Source: an uncultured Bacteroidales bacterium
Lineage (GTDB): Bacteria; Bacteroidota; Bacteroidia; Bacteroidales; Bacteroidaceae
Reading direction: 5' to 3'
DNA length: 35,866 nucleotides
Assembly: GCA_902801475.1 (NCBI GenBank)
Contig: CADCIO010000032.1
Coordinates: 1 to 35,866, forward strand
Positions 5,769 to 14,909 of the stretch are shown piece by piece; the first letter of the stretch is position 1; each line of letters starts with the position of its first letter. The notes beneath the pieces were generated by a model. The model made no database searches, was not told where the DNA came from, and saw nothing but the letters and a program-made list of their open reading frames with translations. A program made the position numbers and the translations under genes.

Positions 5769-7448
5769 ATGGAAAAGAAAACATCTTCAAAGAAAAAGGC
5801 GAACAAGAAGTCGTTGCCCACCTTGTTGCAGGCTATTGAACGCGTGGTGGAACTGGCAAAAGACTCAAGAATGAGTGATGAGTTTATGCTGGAGGCTGCA
5901 CCAGAGATTGGATTGCTGGCTGACAGTTATGGCATCACAGAGCGTCAGGCGGTGCTCTTCTGCATCTGTATGGAGAAAGGGCCGCGCCGTGTGGATTATG
6001 ATGATCTGGCTTCATACTTGGATATAAATAAAATCAGCGTGCTGAGTTATGCCAGTGACATTGATGCGTTGGTGCATCGTCGTCTGCTGAAGTTTCGTGA
6101 TGCGAAGGATGAGGACGACTTTGACATCCCTACAGCTGTCATTCGTTGTCTGAAGCACAATGAGGTGTATGAGTTGCCTCGACGCACAGGATTGGACTGT
6201 GGTGAGCTTTTCGAACTGCTCAACATGTGGTTTGAGGATTTCCGAGACGATGCGATTTCTCTGAACGAGTTGCGTGAAGAGTTGTCTAGTCTGTTCGAAG
6301 AGAACAAACAGGTGGGCTTTGTGCATAAACTGAATGAATATGATCTTGCAACCAATGACTGGATGATTGTCACTTTCTTTTGCCATTGTCTGATAAATAA
6401 TGACGATGATGATATACGTTTTGGTCAGTTGGAGGATTTGTTTGATGACAAGGCTTCCTTTATCAGAGCCAAAGCCAGCTTGCGCAGTGGTGAACATAGG
6501 TTGATAACCAAGAAGCTGATTGAACATCGTTGCGAGGATGGTATCGCAGACAATACGCGTTATAAACTGACGGAAGAGGCCAAGCGTAATCTTTTGGCAG
6601 AGATGAACATCAACGCGACAGAGGAGAAGTTGGCTGATGTGCTCAAGGCCAAAGACTTGACGGAGAAGAAGATGTTCTACGTGGAGGAGAATCAACAGCA
6701 GGTGTCAGAACTCCAATCATTGCTGTCGCCTGAGAAATACAAAGAGATACGTGAACGGATGCAGCAGACGGGTTTCCGCACTGGTTTTGCTTGTCTGTTT
6801 TATGGCGGTCCAGGTACGGGCAAAACGGAGACTGCTTATCAACTGGCTCGCCAGACAGGCAGGGACATCATGGTCGTTGATGTGCCCAAAATCAAAAGCA
6901 AGTGGGTGGGCGAGAGTGAGAAAAACATCAAGGCGTTGTTCGACCGTTATCGTGAACAGGTGAAACGAGCTTATACCAATGGCAAGGGAATCACGCCCAT
7001 CTTACTTTTCAATGAGGCTGATGCCATCATCGGCATCCGAAAAGAAGGAGCACAAAGTGCTGTGGATAAGATGGAGAACAGTATCCAGAACATCATCCTG
7101 CAAGAGATGGAGTCGCTGGATGGCATCATGATTGCCACCACCAACCTGACACAGAATCTTGACACTGCCTTTGAACGCAGATTCCTCTACAAGATAAAGT
7201 TTGAGAAACCCACTGAGGAAGCCCGTGCTCATATCTGGCATTCGATGATACCCGATCTCAAAGATACCGATGTTCACGCATTGGCATCGAAGTATGATTT
7301 TAGTGGAGGCCAGATTGAAAACATCGCCCGTCATTATGCGATTGACAACATATTGCATGGTCAGAACGAAGATGTGCTTCCAATGCTCATACGCCATTGT
7401 GACAATGAACGTCTGAGTCAAAAGAATGTACGAAAAATCGGATTCTGA
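5769..7448 (+). CDS. AAA+ ATPase with long N-terminal region
   Basis: This 559-residue cytoplasmic protein has an AAA+ core in its C-terminal half: Walker A GGPGTGKTE (K352, T353), Walker B ILLFNEADA with E416 but asparagine at 415 in place of the usual aspartate, sensor 1 IATTNL and an arginine-finger-like FERRF. The first ~330 residues are helical and charged, with no catalytic motif I know; they likely bind a partner or substrate. The AAA type is the remodelling kind (FtsH/Vps4/spastin-like core), often in proteins that unfold or move other proteins. An element resembling the -7 part of the cassette promoter (TATATT at 5736-5741) lies 33 bases upstream, but the -33 half is missing. Whether it works with the nucleases upstream is unknown. 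Confidence 0.85.
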   Translation: MEKKTSSKKKANKKSLPTLLQAIERVVELAKDSRMSDEFMLEAAPEIGLLADSYGITERQAVLFCICMEKGPRRVDYDDLASYLDINKISVLSYASDIDALVHRRLLKFRDAKDEDDFDIPTAVIRCLKHNEVYELPRRTGLDCGELFELLNMWFEDFRDDAISLNELREELSSLFEENKQVGFVHKLNEYDLATNDWMIVTFFCHCLINNDDDDIRFGQLEDLFDDKASFIRAKASLRSGEHRLITKKLIEHRCEDGIADNTRYKLTEEAKRNLLAEMNINATEEKLADVLKAKDLTEKKMFYVEENQQQVSELQSLLSPEKYKEIRERMQQTGFRTGFACLFYGGPGTGKTETAYQLARQTGRDIMVVDVPKIKSKWVGESEKNIKALFDRYREQVKRAYTNGKGITPILLFNEADAIIGIRKEGAQSAVDKMENSIQNIILQEMESLDGIMIATTNLTQNLDTAFERRFLYKIKFEKPTEEARAHIWHSMIPDLKDTDVHALASKYDFSGGQIENIARHYAIDNILHGQNEDVLPMLIRHCDNERLSQKNVRKIGF

Positions 7449-7476
7449 CGATGGGACAACCAAGAGGATGCCTAAA

Positions 7477-7543
7477 TGTTACAAGTCCTAAAATAAATGA
7501 TACATGAAAGTAGGTCGGTTTTGTGAAAAAATGCGTAAATTTG
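7477..7543 (+). promoter_or_regulatory. Promoter and candidate HTCS operator of operon 1
   Basis: Half-sites TGTTAC (7477) and TGATAC (7498) are 21 bases apart, and a TAAATTTG -7 box starts at 7536, 38 bases after the second. No TTTG lies at -33 spacing, so an activator is probably required. Transcription should start near 7550, about 20 bases before the GH115 start. Confidence 0.65.
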
Positions 7544-7569
7544 CAAACTAAAACCTAACCTGTGGCAAG

Positions 7570-10011
7570 ATGAAGAGAATCTGTTGCTTTTTACTGATCA
7601 TATTTTGCTGTTTCGTGTCGGCTGTTGCTGTCGATTTGAAGCAGTTCCGTGTGGTGTTGGTGGAAGACGATGCGGCTTTGGTGAAGAAGGTGGCGAATGT
7701 GTTCGCAGAGGATGTGGAACGGGTGACGGGTGTTCGTCCGACCGTGAGTACGTGTCTGAATCCGGATCCTCATCTGGCGCTTGACTTCTACGCAGGCGAA
7801 CAGCTGGTGGTGATTGCCACTGTAAAGGGACTGGAACATTTGAGACTTACTGACGAAGTGGGTGTGGAGGACATTCGTGGTGGATGGGAACAGTTCAAGA
7901 TTGTGACGAAGGGCAAGAGACTCTATGTGGTGGGCAGTGATGCGAGGGGTGCAGCGTATGGTGCGTTCCATGTGAGTGAACGGATAGGTGTGAGCCCTTG
8001 GTATTGGTTTGCCGATGTGCCTGTGCAGAAGAAGGCTTCGCTGAACTATAAAGAGAACTATACATCGAAGGAACCGATGGTGAAGTATCGTGGTGTCTTC
8101 ATCAACGATGAGGACTGGGGCTTGAAGACATGGGCAGAGAGGAACTTCGAAAGGGAATTGAAGGATATTGGCCCGAAGACTTACGATAAGGTGTGTGAAC
8201 TGCTGCTGCGCCTGAAGGCCAATATGTTGGCTCCCGCCATGCACACTTGTACGGGGGCTTTCTATAGCCATCCTGAGAGTCAGGTGAAGGCGGCAGAGTG
8301 GGGCATCATGATTACCACCAGTCATTGTGAGCCGTTGTTGTTCAACAATGCCGCTCCTTCGGAATGGAGTAAGGAACGGGATGGCGAGTGGAACTACCTG
8401 ACGAACAAGGAGACCATCTGGAAGAAACTGGACAATCGTATTCGAGAGACAGCGCAGTATGACAATATCTACACGATGGGTATGCGTGGACTGCACGATG
8501 AGGCGATGAAGGGTTCGACCGACCCGAAGGTGAGGGCTCGCACGTTGGAACAGGTGATGGCAGACCAGCGTCAGATTCTGGAGACGCATAAGAAAAAGAG
8601 TGCCACACTGATTCCACAGATTTTTGTGCCCTATAAGGAGACGCTCGACATCTATGATGCTGGGCTTCAGGTGCCAGAGGACATCACGCTGGTGTGGCCT
8701 GATGACAACTTTGGGTATATGAAGCGTGTGTCGAACGAGGCAGAACGTCAGCGCAAGGGTGGCAGTGGTGTCTATTACCATTTGAGTTATCTGGGAGTGC
8801 CCCATGACAATATATGGATTTCCACGACAGCACCTATGCTGATGTACGAGGAACTGAAGAAGGCGTATGATGCAGGTGCTGACCGTTACTGGCTCTTGAA
8901 TGTGGGTGACATCAAGCCGATGGAGGTGGAGATGCAGCAATTCTTCGACATGGCTTGGGACTTGAATGCATTTTCCTATCAGAATGTGAACCGATATCAG
9001 GCACAATGGCTTGCCTCTGTTTATGGCAAGCAGTATGAGAAGGATTTCCAGTGGGTGCTTGACCATTACTACCGTCTGGCTTGGCAGCGCAAACCAGAGT
9101 TTATGGGCTATGAGTTTGAATGGGACAACAACGAGAACAGCCGATTGCATGATACGGATTTCTCTTTCGAGACAGGAACGGCACAACAGCGTTTGGCTGA
9201 CTATCAGGCCATCAGCGACCGTGTGGATGCCATTCAAAAGGCATTGCCACTGGCGTACCGTCCTTCCTTCTTTGAGATGTTGGGCTATTCCGTGAAGGGG
9301 GCTTATCAGATGAACCGCAAATTCTTGATGGCGCAGAAGAACCATGAAACGGGTAGCGATGAGGCAGCACAAGAGGCTACAGCTGCATTTGACAGCATCA
9401 ATGCCTTGACCCATGAATACAACACGCAGTTGGGTGGCAAGTGGGATCAGATGATCTCGGAGATTCCACCTGGCTATACAGCTAAGTATCACCAGATGCC
9501 CGAGTTGGTCAAGGCTCCTACGAATGCATACCGTTTGCCGAAGAATCAAGAGAGAACAGAATTTGTCAACAAACTGAATCTGAAGAAGGTGAAGGCGCAG
9601 TTACCGTTCCGCCTGATTGAAGGTATTGGTATGGATTGGGTGGGATTGCAGTTGGGCGAACCTTTGGACAAGGTACAGAATCCAGCCAGCCTTTCCTCGT
9701 CACACATTGATTTGGCGTTGGCGAATGATATGGCCAATGGCGATTCCATCACGTTATGTGTGTCGGTGGTTCCTTTCTGGCCTATTGCCACCGACCGCAG
9801 TAACCGCTTTGGTGTGAGTGTGGATGGATGCCAGCCTGTGGTGTGTGAGAACAAGTTTGAGGAGTGGGGATGGAGCTGGAAGTTGCAGGTGATTGAAAAT
9901 AGAAAGGACTTTGTAGTGACACTGCCGATTGATCGCAACAAGAAGCTTCACACTTTGTCGTTCATCATTGGCGACCCTGGGCAAATCGTACAGAAGATAA
10001 CATATAAATAA
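7570..10011 (+). CDS. GH115 xylan alpha-1,2-glucuronidase
   Basis: An 813-residue secreted protein with signal peptide at 1-21 (CCFLLIIFCCFVSAVAV). It matches GH115 in length and in segments such as GGWEQFKIV, SDARGAAYGAFHVSERIGVSPWYWFADV (about 123-150), KYRGVFINDEDWG (about 173-185) and ITTSHCEPLLFNNA. Family members remove (4-O-methyl) glucuronic acid from internal positions of xylan, which fits the xylanase and arabinofuranosidase-type genes downstream. The C-terminal ~200 residues should be the extra beta-sandwich domain of the family. It is the first gene of operon 1; the GH95 gene follows after 7 bases. The usual Bacteroidetes signal peptide places it in the periplasm or, if exported further, on the surface; no lipoprotein cysteine motif is clear. 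Confidence 0.93.
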   Translation: MKRICCFLLIIFCCFVSAVAVDLKQFRVVLVEDDAALVKKVANVFAEDVERVTGVRPTVSTCLNPDPHLALDFYAGEQLVVIATVKGLEHLRLTDEVGVEDIRGGWEQFKIVTKGKRLYVVGSDARGAAYGAFHVSERIGVSPWYWFADVPVQKKASLNYKENYTSKEPMVKYRGVFINDEDWGLKTWAERNFERELKDIGPKTYDKVCELLLRLKANMLAPAMHTCTGAFYSHPESQVKAAEWGIMITTSHCEPLLFNNAAPSEWSKERDGEWNYLTNKETIWKKLDNRIRETAQYDNIYTMGMRGLHDEAMKGSTDPKVRARTLEQVMADQRQILETHKKKSATLIPQIFVPYKETLDIYDAGLQVPEDITLVWPDDNFGYMKRVSNEAERQRKGGSGVYYHLSYLGVPHDNIWISTTAPMLMYEELKKAYDAGADRYWLLNVGDIKPMEVEMQQFFDMAWDLNAFSYQNVNRYQAQWLASVYGKQYEKDFQWVLDHYYRLAWQRKPEFMGYEFEWDNNENSRLHDTDFSFETGTAQQRLADYQAISDRVDAIQKALPLAYRPSFFEMLGYSVKGAYQMNRKFLMAQKNHETGSDEAAQEATAAFDSINALTHEYNTQLGGKWDQMISEIPPGYTAKYHQMPELVKAPTNAYRLPKNQERTEFVNKLNLKKVKAQLPFRLIEGIGMDWVGLQLGEPLDKVQNPASLSSSHIDLALANDMANGDSITLCVSVVPFWPIATDRSNRFGVSVDGCQPVVCENKFEEWGWSWKLQVIENRKDFVVTLPIDRNKKLHTLSFIIGDPGQIVQKITYK

Positions 10012-10018
10012 CATAAAC

Positions 10019-12412
10019 ATGAAAATGAATCATTTTGGACAATGGGTCATGATGACCCTCCTGTTTGCGAGTTTCTCGCTTTTCGCTAAAGCAAGTGTGC
10101 AACCTGACAACGACCAGCGGCTGTGGTATGACCGTCCTGCTACGGTATGGCTCGAAGCCCTGCCCTTGGGCAACTCACGCATGGGTGCTATGGTCTATGG
10201 AGGTACAGAAACTGAGGAAATCCAGTTGAACGAAGAGACGTTCTGGAGTGGAGGCCCTCACAACAACAACAGCACCACCTCTTTGCAATACCTGACTGAG
10301 GTGCGCAGTCTTATCTTCGATGGTAAGGAAAGGGATGCAGAGAACTTGATCAACAAGGAATTCATCAAGGGACCTCATGGTATGCGTTTCTTGACGGTGG
10401 GCAGTCTCAATTTGGAGTTTGGACATCAGGAAGTGAAAGATTATGTGCGTGAGCTGGACTTGCAGACGGCTGTCAACACCACTTCCTATATATATAATAA
10501 TGTGAAATACACCCGTCGTGTCATCGCTTCGTTGGCTGATGGCGTGGTGGTGGTGAATGTGAAGGCGAGCAAGAAGGGTGCGCTCAGTTTCACAGCTTCG
10601 CACAAGTGTCAGTTCCCATTGACGGTAAAGGCTGAAGGTAAGACCCTCGTTGCCACCATTCAAGGTGTGGAACAGGAAGGGATTCCTGCCGCTCTGACTG
10701 CTCAGTGCCGCACAGATGTAAAGGCTGATGGTACTGTGAAAGTGGATGGCGAGACCATCAAGGTGGAAGGTGCGACAGAAGCTACGCTCTACATCTCTGC
10801 TGCCACCAATTTCGTGAATTACCACGATGTTTCAGGTGATGCCGCCAAGAAGAACGAGCAGTTCCTTGCGAATGCAGAGACGATGAAGTTTGATCAGCTC
10901 CTGAAACGTCATCTGGCTGAATATCAGAAGCAATACAACCGTGTAAAACTCTCGTTGACCTCATCGGACAACCAGAAATTGCCTACTGACCAGCGTTTGG
11001 ACAAATTCTACAACAGCACTGATATGGGTATGGTGGCGCTGCTCTTCAACTATGGCCGTTACCTGCTTATCTCTTCTTCACAGAAAGGAGGTCAGGCTGC
11101 CAACTTGCAGGGTGTGTGGAACGACAAGCGCAATGCCCCTTGGGACAGCAAATATACCATCAATATCAATGCGGAGATGAACTATTGGCCAGCAGAGGTG
11201 TGCAATATCTCTGAGACGGCTGAACCACTTTTCACTATGACGAGAGATCTTAGTGAAACAGGTAAAGAAACTGCCCGTGTGATGTACGGTTGTCGCGGCT
11301 GGGTGGCACATCACAATACAGACCTCTGGCGCATTGCAGGTCCTATTGATGGTGCCGCATGGGGTATGTTCCCCAATGGTGGCGGTTGGTTGACTACTCA
11401 TTTGTGGGAGCACTACCAATACACGCTCGACAAGGACTTCTTGCGTGAGTACTATCCTGTGATGAAGGGAGCTGCAGAATTCTACCTCGATTTCATGGTG
11501 GAGCGTGATGGCGAATTACTCGTTGTGCCCAGCACTTCTCCTGAACATGGCGGTGTCGGCAAGCAGTCCACGATTTGTGCTGCATGTACAATGGATAACC
11601 AGATTGTACGCGATGTACTTACACAGGCATTGGCAGCAGCTCAAGTGTTGAATGAAGACGCTGATTTTCAAAAGAAACTGATGAGAGCCATCCCAATGAT
11701 TCCACCTATGAAGGTGGGCCAGTACGGACAGTTGCAGGAGTGGCGTGAAGATCTTGATGACCCGCGTGACCAGCATCGTCACATCTCCCATCTCTATGGA
11801 CTCTATCCATCTAATCAGATTTCTCCTTATGCCACCCCTGAATTGTGGAAGGCGGCTGGTGTGACCCTCCAGCAACGTGGTGACCAAGCGACAGGTTGGA
11901 GTCTTGGCTGGAAGACTAATTTCTGGGCACGTATGCTTGATGGTAATCATGCTTTCACGATTATCAGCAATATGCTTCGCCTGTTACCTAATGAAGGTCG
12001 TGAACGTGAATATCCCAATGGACGTACTTTCCCCAACCTCTTTGATGCACATCCACCTTTCCAGATTGACGGAAACTTTGGTGTGACAGCAGGTATTGCT
12101 GAGATGTTGATGCAGAGTGACCCCATCACGGCGGAACGCCCAGCTATCCATTTGTTGCCTGCTCTTCCAGATGCATGGAAAGAGGGTAGTGTAAGCGGAC
12201 TTCGTGCCCGTGGCGGTTATGAAGTGAGTGTTGCATGGGCAAATGGCACACTCAAAACTGCCACGATCAAGGCTCAACAGGATGGAACACTCCGTTTGCG
12301 TTGTAAAGATACTTTGACTGCCAAGGGGCTGAAGCTTGTGAGCACCCATGATGGTGTGTACGAGTATGAGATGCCTGTGAAAGCAGGAGAAATCGTAGCT
12401 TTAAGCCATTAA
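10019..12412 (+). CDS. GH95 alpha-L-fucosidase or alpha-L-galactosidase
   Basis: A 797-residue secreted protein of usual GH95 length. It starts, after a signal peptide ending near FAKAS, with the N-terminal beta domain (LWYDRPATVWLEALPLGN, LNEETFWSGGP) and continues with the (alpha/alpha)6 barrel. Residues matching the catalytic set of GH95 are visible: N382 and N384 in NINAEMNYW, E509 in STSPEHGG and D684 in FQIDGNFG. In complex-xylan loci of other Bacteroidetes GH95 members remove alpha-L-galactose from arabinoxylan side chains, so alpha-L-galactosidase activity is plausible here; sequence alone does not settle it. The gene lies 7 bases after GH115 and 69 before GH43 and is probably co-transcribed with both. 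ATG at 10025 is an alternative start. Confidence 0.92.
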   Translation: MKMNHFGQWVMMTLLFASFSLFAKASVQPDNDQRLWYDRPATVWLEALPLGNSRMGAMVYGGTETEEIQLNEETFWSGGPHNNNSTTSLQYLTEVRSLIFDGKERDAENLINKEFIKGPHGMRFLTVGSLNLEFGHQEVKDYVRELDLQTAVNTTSYIYNNVKYTRRVIASLADGVVVVNVKASKKGALSFTASHKCQFPLTVKAEGKTLVATIQGVEQEGIPAALTAQCRTDVKADGTVKVDGETIKVEGATEATLYISAATNFVNYHDVSGDAAKKNEQFLANAETMKFDQLLKRHLAEYQKQYNRVKLSLTSSDNQKLPTDQRLDKFYNSTDMGMVALLFNYGRYLLISSSQKGGQAANLQGVWNDKRNAPWDSKYTININAEMNYWPAEVCNISETAEPLFTMTRDLSETGKETARVMYGCRGWVAHHNTDLWRIAGPIDGAAWGMFPNGGGWLTTHLWEHYQYTLDKDFLREYYPVMKGAAEFYLDFMVERDGELLVVPSTSPEHGGVGKQSTICAACTMDNQIVRDVLTQALAAAQVLNEDADFQKKLMRAIPMIPPMKVGQYGQLQEWREDLDDPRDQHRHISHLYGLYPSNQISPYATPELWKAAGVTLQQRGDQATGWSLGWKTNFWARMLDGNHAFTIISNMLRLLPNEGREREYPNGRTFPNLFDAHPPFQIDGNFGVTAGIAEMLMQSDPITAERPAIHLLPALPDAWKEGSVSGLRARGGYEVSVAWANGTLKTATIKAQQDGTLRLRCKDTLTAKGLKLVSTHDGVYEYEMPVKAGEIVALSH

Positions 12413-12481
12413 AATAGAGATTCTATAGACTATATATTAAAAAAGAAAATAATCCTTAAAATCCTATTAAAAAACTAACAA

Positions 12482-14530
12482 ATGAGAAAAATCTTTTTTG
12501 CAATTCTCTCGTTCTGTGCGCTCACGATGAATGCACAGAACCCGTACCTCCCCTTGTGGGAGCACTTGCCAGACGGTGAGCCTCGTGTTTTCGAAGACCC
12601 AGACAATCCAGGCAAGTATCGTGCTTACATTATTGGTTCACATGACGTGACTTACACCGCTTATTGTGGTAATGATGTGCGCATGTGGTCTGCACCTGTT
12701 GAAGACCTCAGCCAGTGGCGCGATGAAGGTCCTATCTTCTCTCACTATGTGGATGGCAGATGGGATACGATGTATGCTCCTGACCTCGTGGAGGTGAAGG
12801 ACAAGGCAACAGGTAAGAAGACTTATTGGCTCTATCCTCACTCTCGTGGATGGCGCCGTACTCCAATGGTATGTAAAGGTGACCGTCCTAATGGTCCTTT
12901 CACCCCTGTCAATCTGACTCCTGATGGTCGTCAGTGTGTAGAAGGTTCGCTCATTGACTTCGACCCATCTGTGTTCATCGAGAACATCACAGACAAGAAA
13001 GATCCTGACTACGACAAGGGTTATCGTGCGTATGTGTTCTATGGTTTCCAGCATTCTACAGCTGTTGAACTTGACCAGAACACGATGTACAGCAAGCGCC
13101 AGGGTACTGACCCCATTGACCCATTCATCCCAGCCAGCAGCGCTGATGGTCGTCTGCTCGACAGAGCCGGTAGCGAGTATAAAGCCCTCTACAAGGGTCA
13201 GAACCCACTCGACTTCAACTTCTTCGAGGCATCTTCTATCCGTCAGGTAGGTAACAAGTACGTGATGGTGTTCTCTGGCTATAGCGGTAAGGAATACGGA
13301 CTGGGCAACACCAACTCTGCGCTGCGTTATGCCTTTGGTGACTCTCCACTGGGTCCTTGGCGTTCAGGTGGTGTGTTGGTTGACTCTCGTGGTGTCGTGG
13401 TGAACGAGGATGGTTCTAAGCTGATCACGACCAATGCAGGTCACAACACACACGGTTCCTTGCAGGAAATCAATGGTCAGTGGTATGTGTTCTATCACCG
13501 TCCTCCACGTGGCTTCGGCAATGCGCGTCAGGCAATGGTGGCTCCTGTGAAGATTGAATGGGACAAGAAGCCTGTTGCTCAGGGTGGTGTTGTGAAGATT
13601 ACGGGTTACGATCCTTATGCGAAGAACAACGAATGGACTGCTAAGGCAAGTGACGGTAACACCTACACAGGTGCAGAGGTTACTTCTGAGGGCTTCCAGA
13701 TTTTCGGTCTGCCTCCATACGCTTACTATTCTGCAGGTTTGGCTTGTTTCATGTATGGTCCTAACAGCGGTCAGTGGATGCAGGACAACCACGACGTTTG
13801 GAACAACTCGATGGATCTCGCTGGCATTCAGAATGGTGGCATCATCGGCTTCAAGTACTTCGGCTTTGGCGGTCTGGCTCAGGACACCAAGGGTGTGAAG
13901 GCATTTGCAGGTACGAAGAAGGGCGACAATACCACAATCAATCTCAGTCTGACACCCAGTGGTAAGGGTGCTTTCAAAATTCACGTTAAGTTGGATGATC
14001 CTTGGAAGGGACAGGAAATTGGTGTGATCGATGTTCCTGCTTCAGCTCCTCAGACAGCAGGCATGGTCAACTGTGTAGTTCCTGCAGTCGAGGGACTTGC
14101 TGGCAAGCACGCCATCTATCTCGTGGTGGAAGGCGATGAAATCAAGCAGCCAGAACAGCCACAGGGTCGTCCTCAGTTTGGTGGCGGCAGACAGCAGCAG
14201 GGTCAGCAGCGTCCACAGGGTCTCTTCGATCTCCATGGAATCAGCTTCGCAAAGGGCATGGGTGCACCAGCTCCTGTTGTTCCAACCATCACTGTCACTG
14301 TTGATGGCAAGGAAATCAAGCTGCCTACAGCGCCTATGTTTGCAACTAACGACAATGGTTTCATGATGGCCAACAACTATCAGGCATACGCACCATTGAA
14401 GGATAATTCTGTCATCAAGGCAACAGCCTCTGATCCAGGTGTCACCTTCGAAATTGGTAAGGTATCTAATGGCCGTGCTATCGTGAAGGCTACGTACAAA
14501 GGTCAGACCAAGAATTACTTCATCAACTGA
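12482..14530 (+). CDS. GH43 family glycosidase with C-terminal beta-sandwich domains
   Basis: A 682-residue secreted enzyme: signal peptide at 1-18 (MRKIFFAILSFCALTMNA), a five-bladed GH43 propeller at about 20-360, and C-terminal beta-sandwich parts resembling CBM6-type binding domains. Likely catalytic residues are D39 (VFEDPD), D101 (YAPDLVE) and E249 (FFEASSIRQ). The natural substrate is uncertain; in this locus arabinofuranosidase or xylosidase action on xylan is likely. A Gln/Gly-rich low-complexity stretch at about 555-580 (FGGGRQQQGQQRPQ) interrupts the C-terminal region and resembles one in the GH10 enzyme. Codon use is strongly biased (GGT, CGT, AAC, AAG), as in the GH10 gene, suggesting high expression. 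A strong terminator ends operon 1 28 bases after its stop. Confidence 0.85.
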   Translation: MRKIFFAILSFCALTMNAQNPYLPLWEHLPDGEPRVFEDPDNPGKYRAYIIGSHDVTYTAYCGNDVRMWSAPVEDLSQWRDEGPIFSHYVDGRWDTMYAPDLVEVKDKATGKKTYWLYPHSRGWRRTPMVCKGDRPNGPFTPVNLTPDGRQCVEGSLIDFDPSVFIENITDKKDPDYDKGYRAYVFYGFQHSTAVELDQNTMYSKRQGTDPIDPFIPASSADGRLLDRAGSEYKALYKGQNPLDFNFFEASSIRQVGNKYVMVFSGYSGKEYGLGNTNSALRYAFGDSPLGPWRSGGVLVDSRGVVVNEDGSKLITTNAGHNTHGSLQEINGQWYVFYHRPPRGFGNARQAMVAPVKIEWDKKPVAQGGVVKITGYDPYAKNNEWTAKASDGNTYTGAEVTSEGFQIFGLPPYAYYSAGLACFMYGPNSGQWMQDNHDVWNNSMDLAGIQNGGIIGFKYFGFGGLAQDTKGVKAFAGTKKGDNTTINLSLTPSGKGAFKIHVKLDDPWKGQEIGVIDVPASAPQTAGMVNCVVPAVEGLAGKHAIYLVVEGDEIKQPEQPQGRPQFGGGRQQQGQQRPQGLFDLHGISFAKGMGAPAPVVPTITVTVDGKEIKLPTAPMFATNDNGFMMANNYQAYAPLKDNSVIKATASDPGVTFEIGKVSNGRAIVKATYKGQTKNYFIN

Positions 14531-14558
14531 TGTAAAATCATTGAATAACAACTTCAAA

Positions 14559-14590
14559 GGGGGGCAACTGTGCTGGTTGCTCCCCTTTTT
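14559..14590 (+). terminator. Intrinsic terminator of operon 1
   Basis: GGGGGGCAAC (14559-14568) pairs with GTTGCTCCCC (14576-14585) with one G-T wobble, and TTTTT follows. It closes the GH115-GH95-GH43 operon and lies back to back with the minus-strand small RNA terminator. Confidence 0.9.
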
Positions 14591-14613
14591 ATGCATCGTT
14601 TCCATCAATGCGC

Positions 14614-14649
14614 AAAAAAAGACTTCCCCTTCATCACGAAGAAGAAGTC
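14614..14649 (-). terminator. Terminator of small RNA 1
   Basis: On the minus strand GACTTCTTCTTC pairs with GAAGGGGAAGTC around loop GTGAT (12 bp, two wobbles), followed by seven T. The plus strand has no T-run here, so it acts leftward. Confidence 0.88.
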
Positions 14650-14700
14650 TCTCATCTGAATACTAAACTTTTTTTACTAACCTATTTATTATCAATTTTT
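14614..14700 (-). ncRNA. Candidate small RNA 1 (~87 nt)
   Basis: The minus strand has a -7 box (TAACTTTG, 14714-14707), a start expected near 14700 and a strong intrinsic terminator at 14649-14614, with no credible ORF between. Its 5' part is A/U-rich and contains ATAAATAGGTTA (minus strand of 14678-14689), a 12-base segment shared exactly with the candidate at 26974-27061. The promoter carries the same direct-repeat spacing as the xylan operons. A 7-base stretch AGGTTAG in it is complementary to CTAACCT in the GH115 leader (7555-7561), which may be chance. No transcript data exist here; it is inferred from promoter, terminator and the second copy. Confidence 0.6.
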
Positions 14701-14706
14701 CTGCTG

Positions 14707-14772
14707 CAAAGTTACGGACTTTTTACGAGATAGGTTTTCTCGCATGTTTCAACTTTTTTATTTGGTGTTACT
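14707..14772 (-). promoter_or_regulatory. Promoter and candidate HTCS operator of small RNA 1
   Basis: Minus strand half-sites AGTAAC (starting 14772) and TGAAAC (starting 14751) are 21 bases apart, and the TAACTTTG box starts at 14714, 37 bases after the second. A small palindrome (CGAGA...TCTCG, 14725-14742) lies between. There is no -33 TTTG. The arrangement equals that of the xylan operon promoters. Confidence 0.55.
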
Positions 14773-14812
14773 AAGTACTTTTCTTCCCTTTTTTCGGCAA
14801 AAATGCAATAAA

Positions 14813-14878
14813 TGTATCAAAAACCAAACATTATGCAACGCTATTGTAAATGAGGTCGGAGGTTTTTCCGTACCTTTG
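14813..14878 (+). promoter_or_regulatory. Promoter and candidate HTCS operator of operon 2
   Basis: Half-sites TGTATC (14813) and TGCAAC (14834), 21 bases apart; TACCTTTG -7 box at 14871, 37 bases after the second. Transcription starting near 14885 leaves a ~25-base leader and excludes the upstream ATG at 14850 as start of the next gene. Confidence 0.65.
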
Positions 14879-14909
14879 CACAAAATGCTATTCCAAAACT
14901 AATCAACAT

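Noticed and set aside
7591..9549. A 652-codon open frame on the minus strand
   Set aside because: It lies wholly opposite the GH115 gene, whose family match is clear; the translation has no domain and is rich in His/Leu/Arg as expected of an antisense shadow.
14850..14909. Upstream start for the GH43 gene giving 20 extra residues
   Set aside because: The promoter -7 box (14871-14878) lies inside it and the signal peptide begins at 14910.
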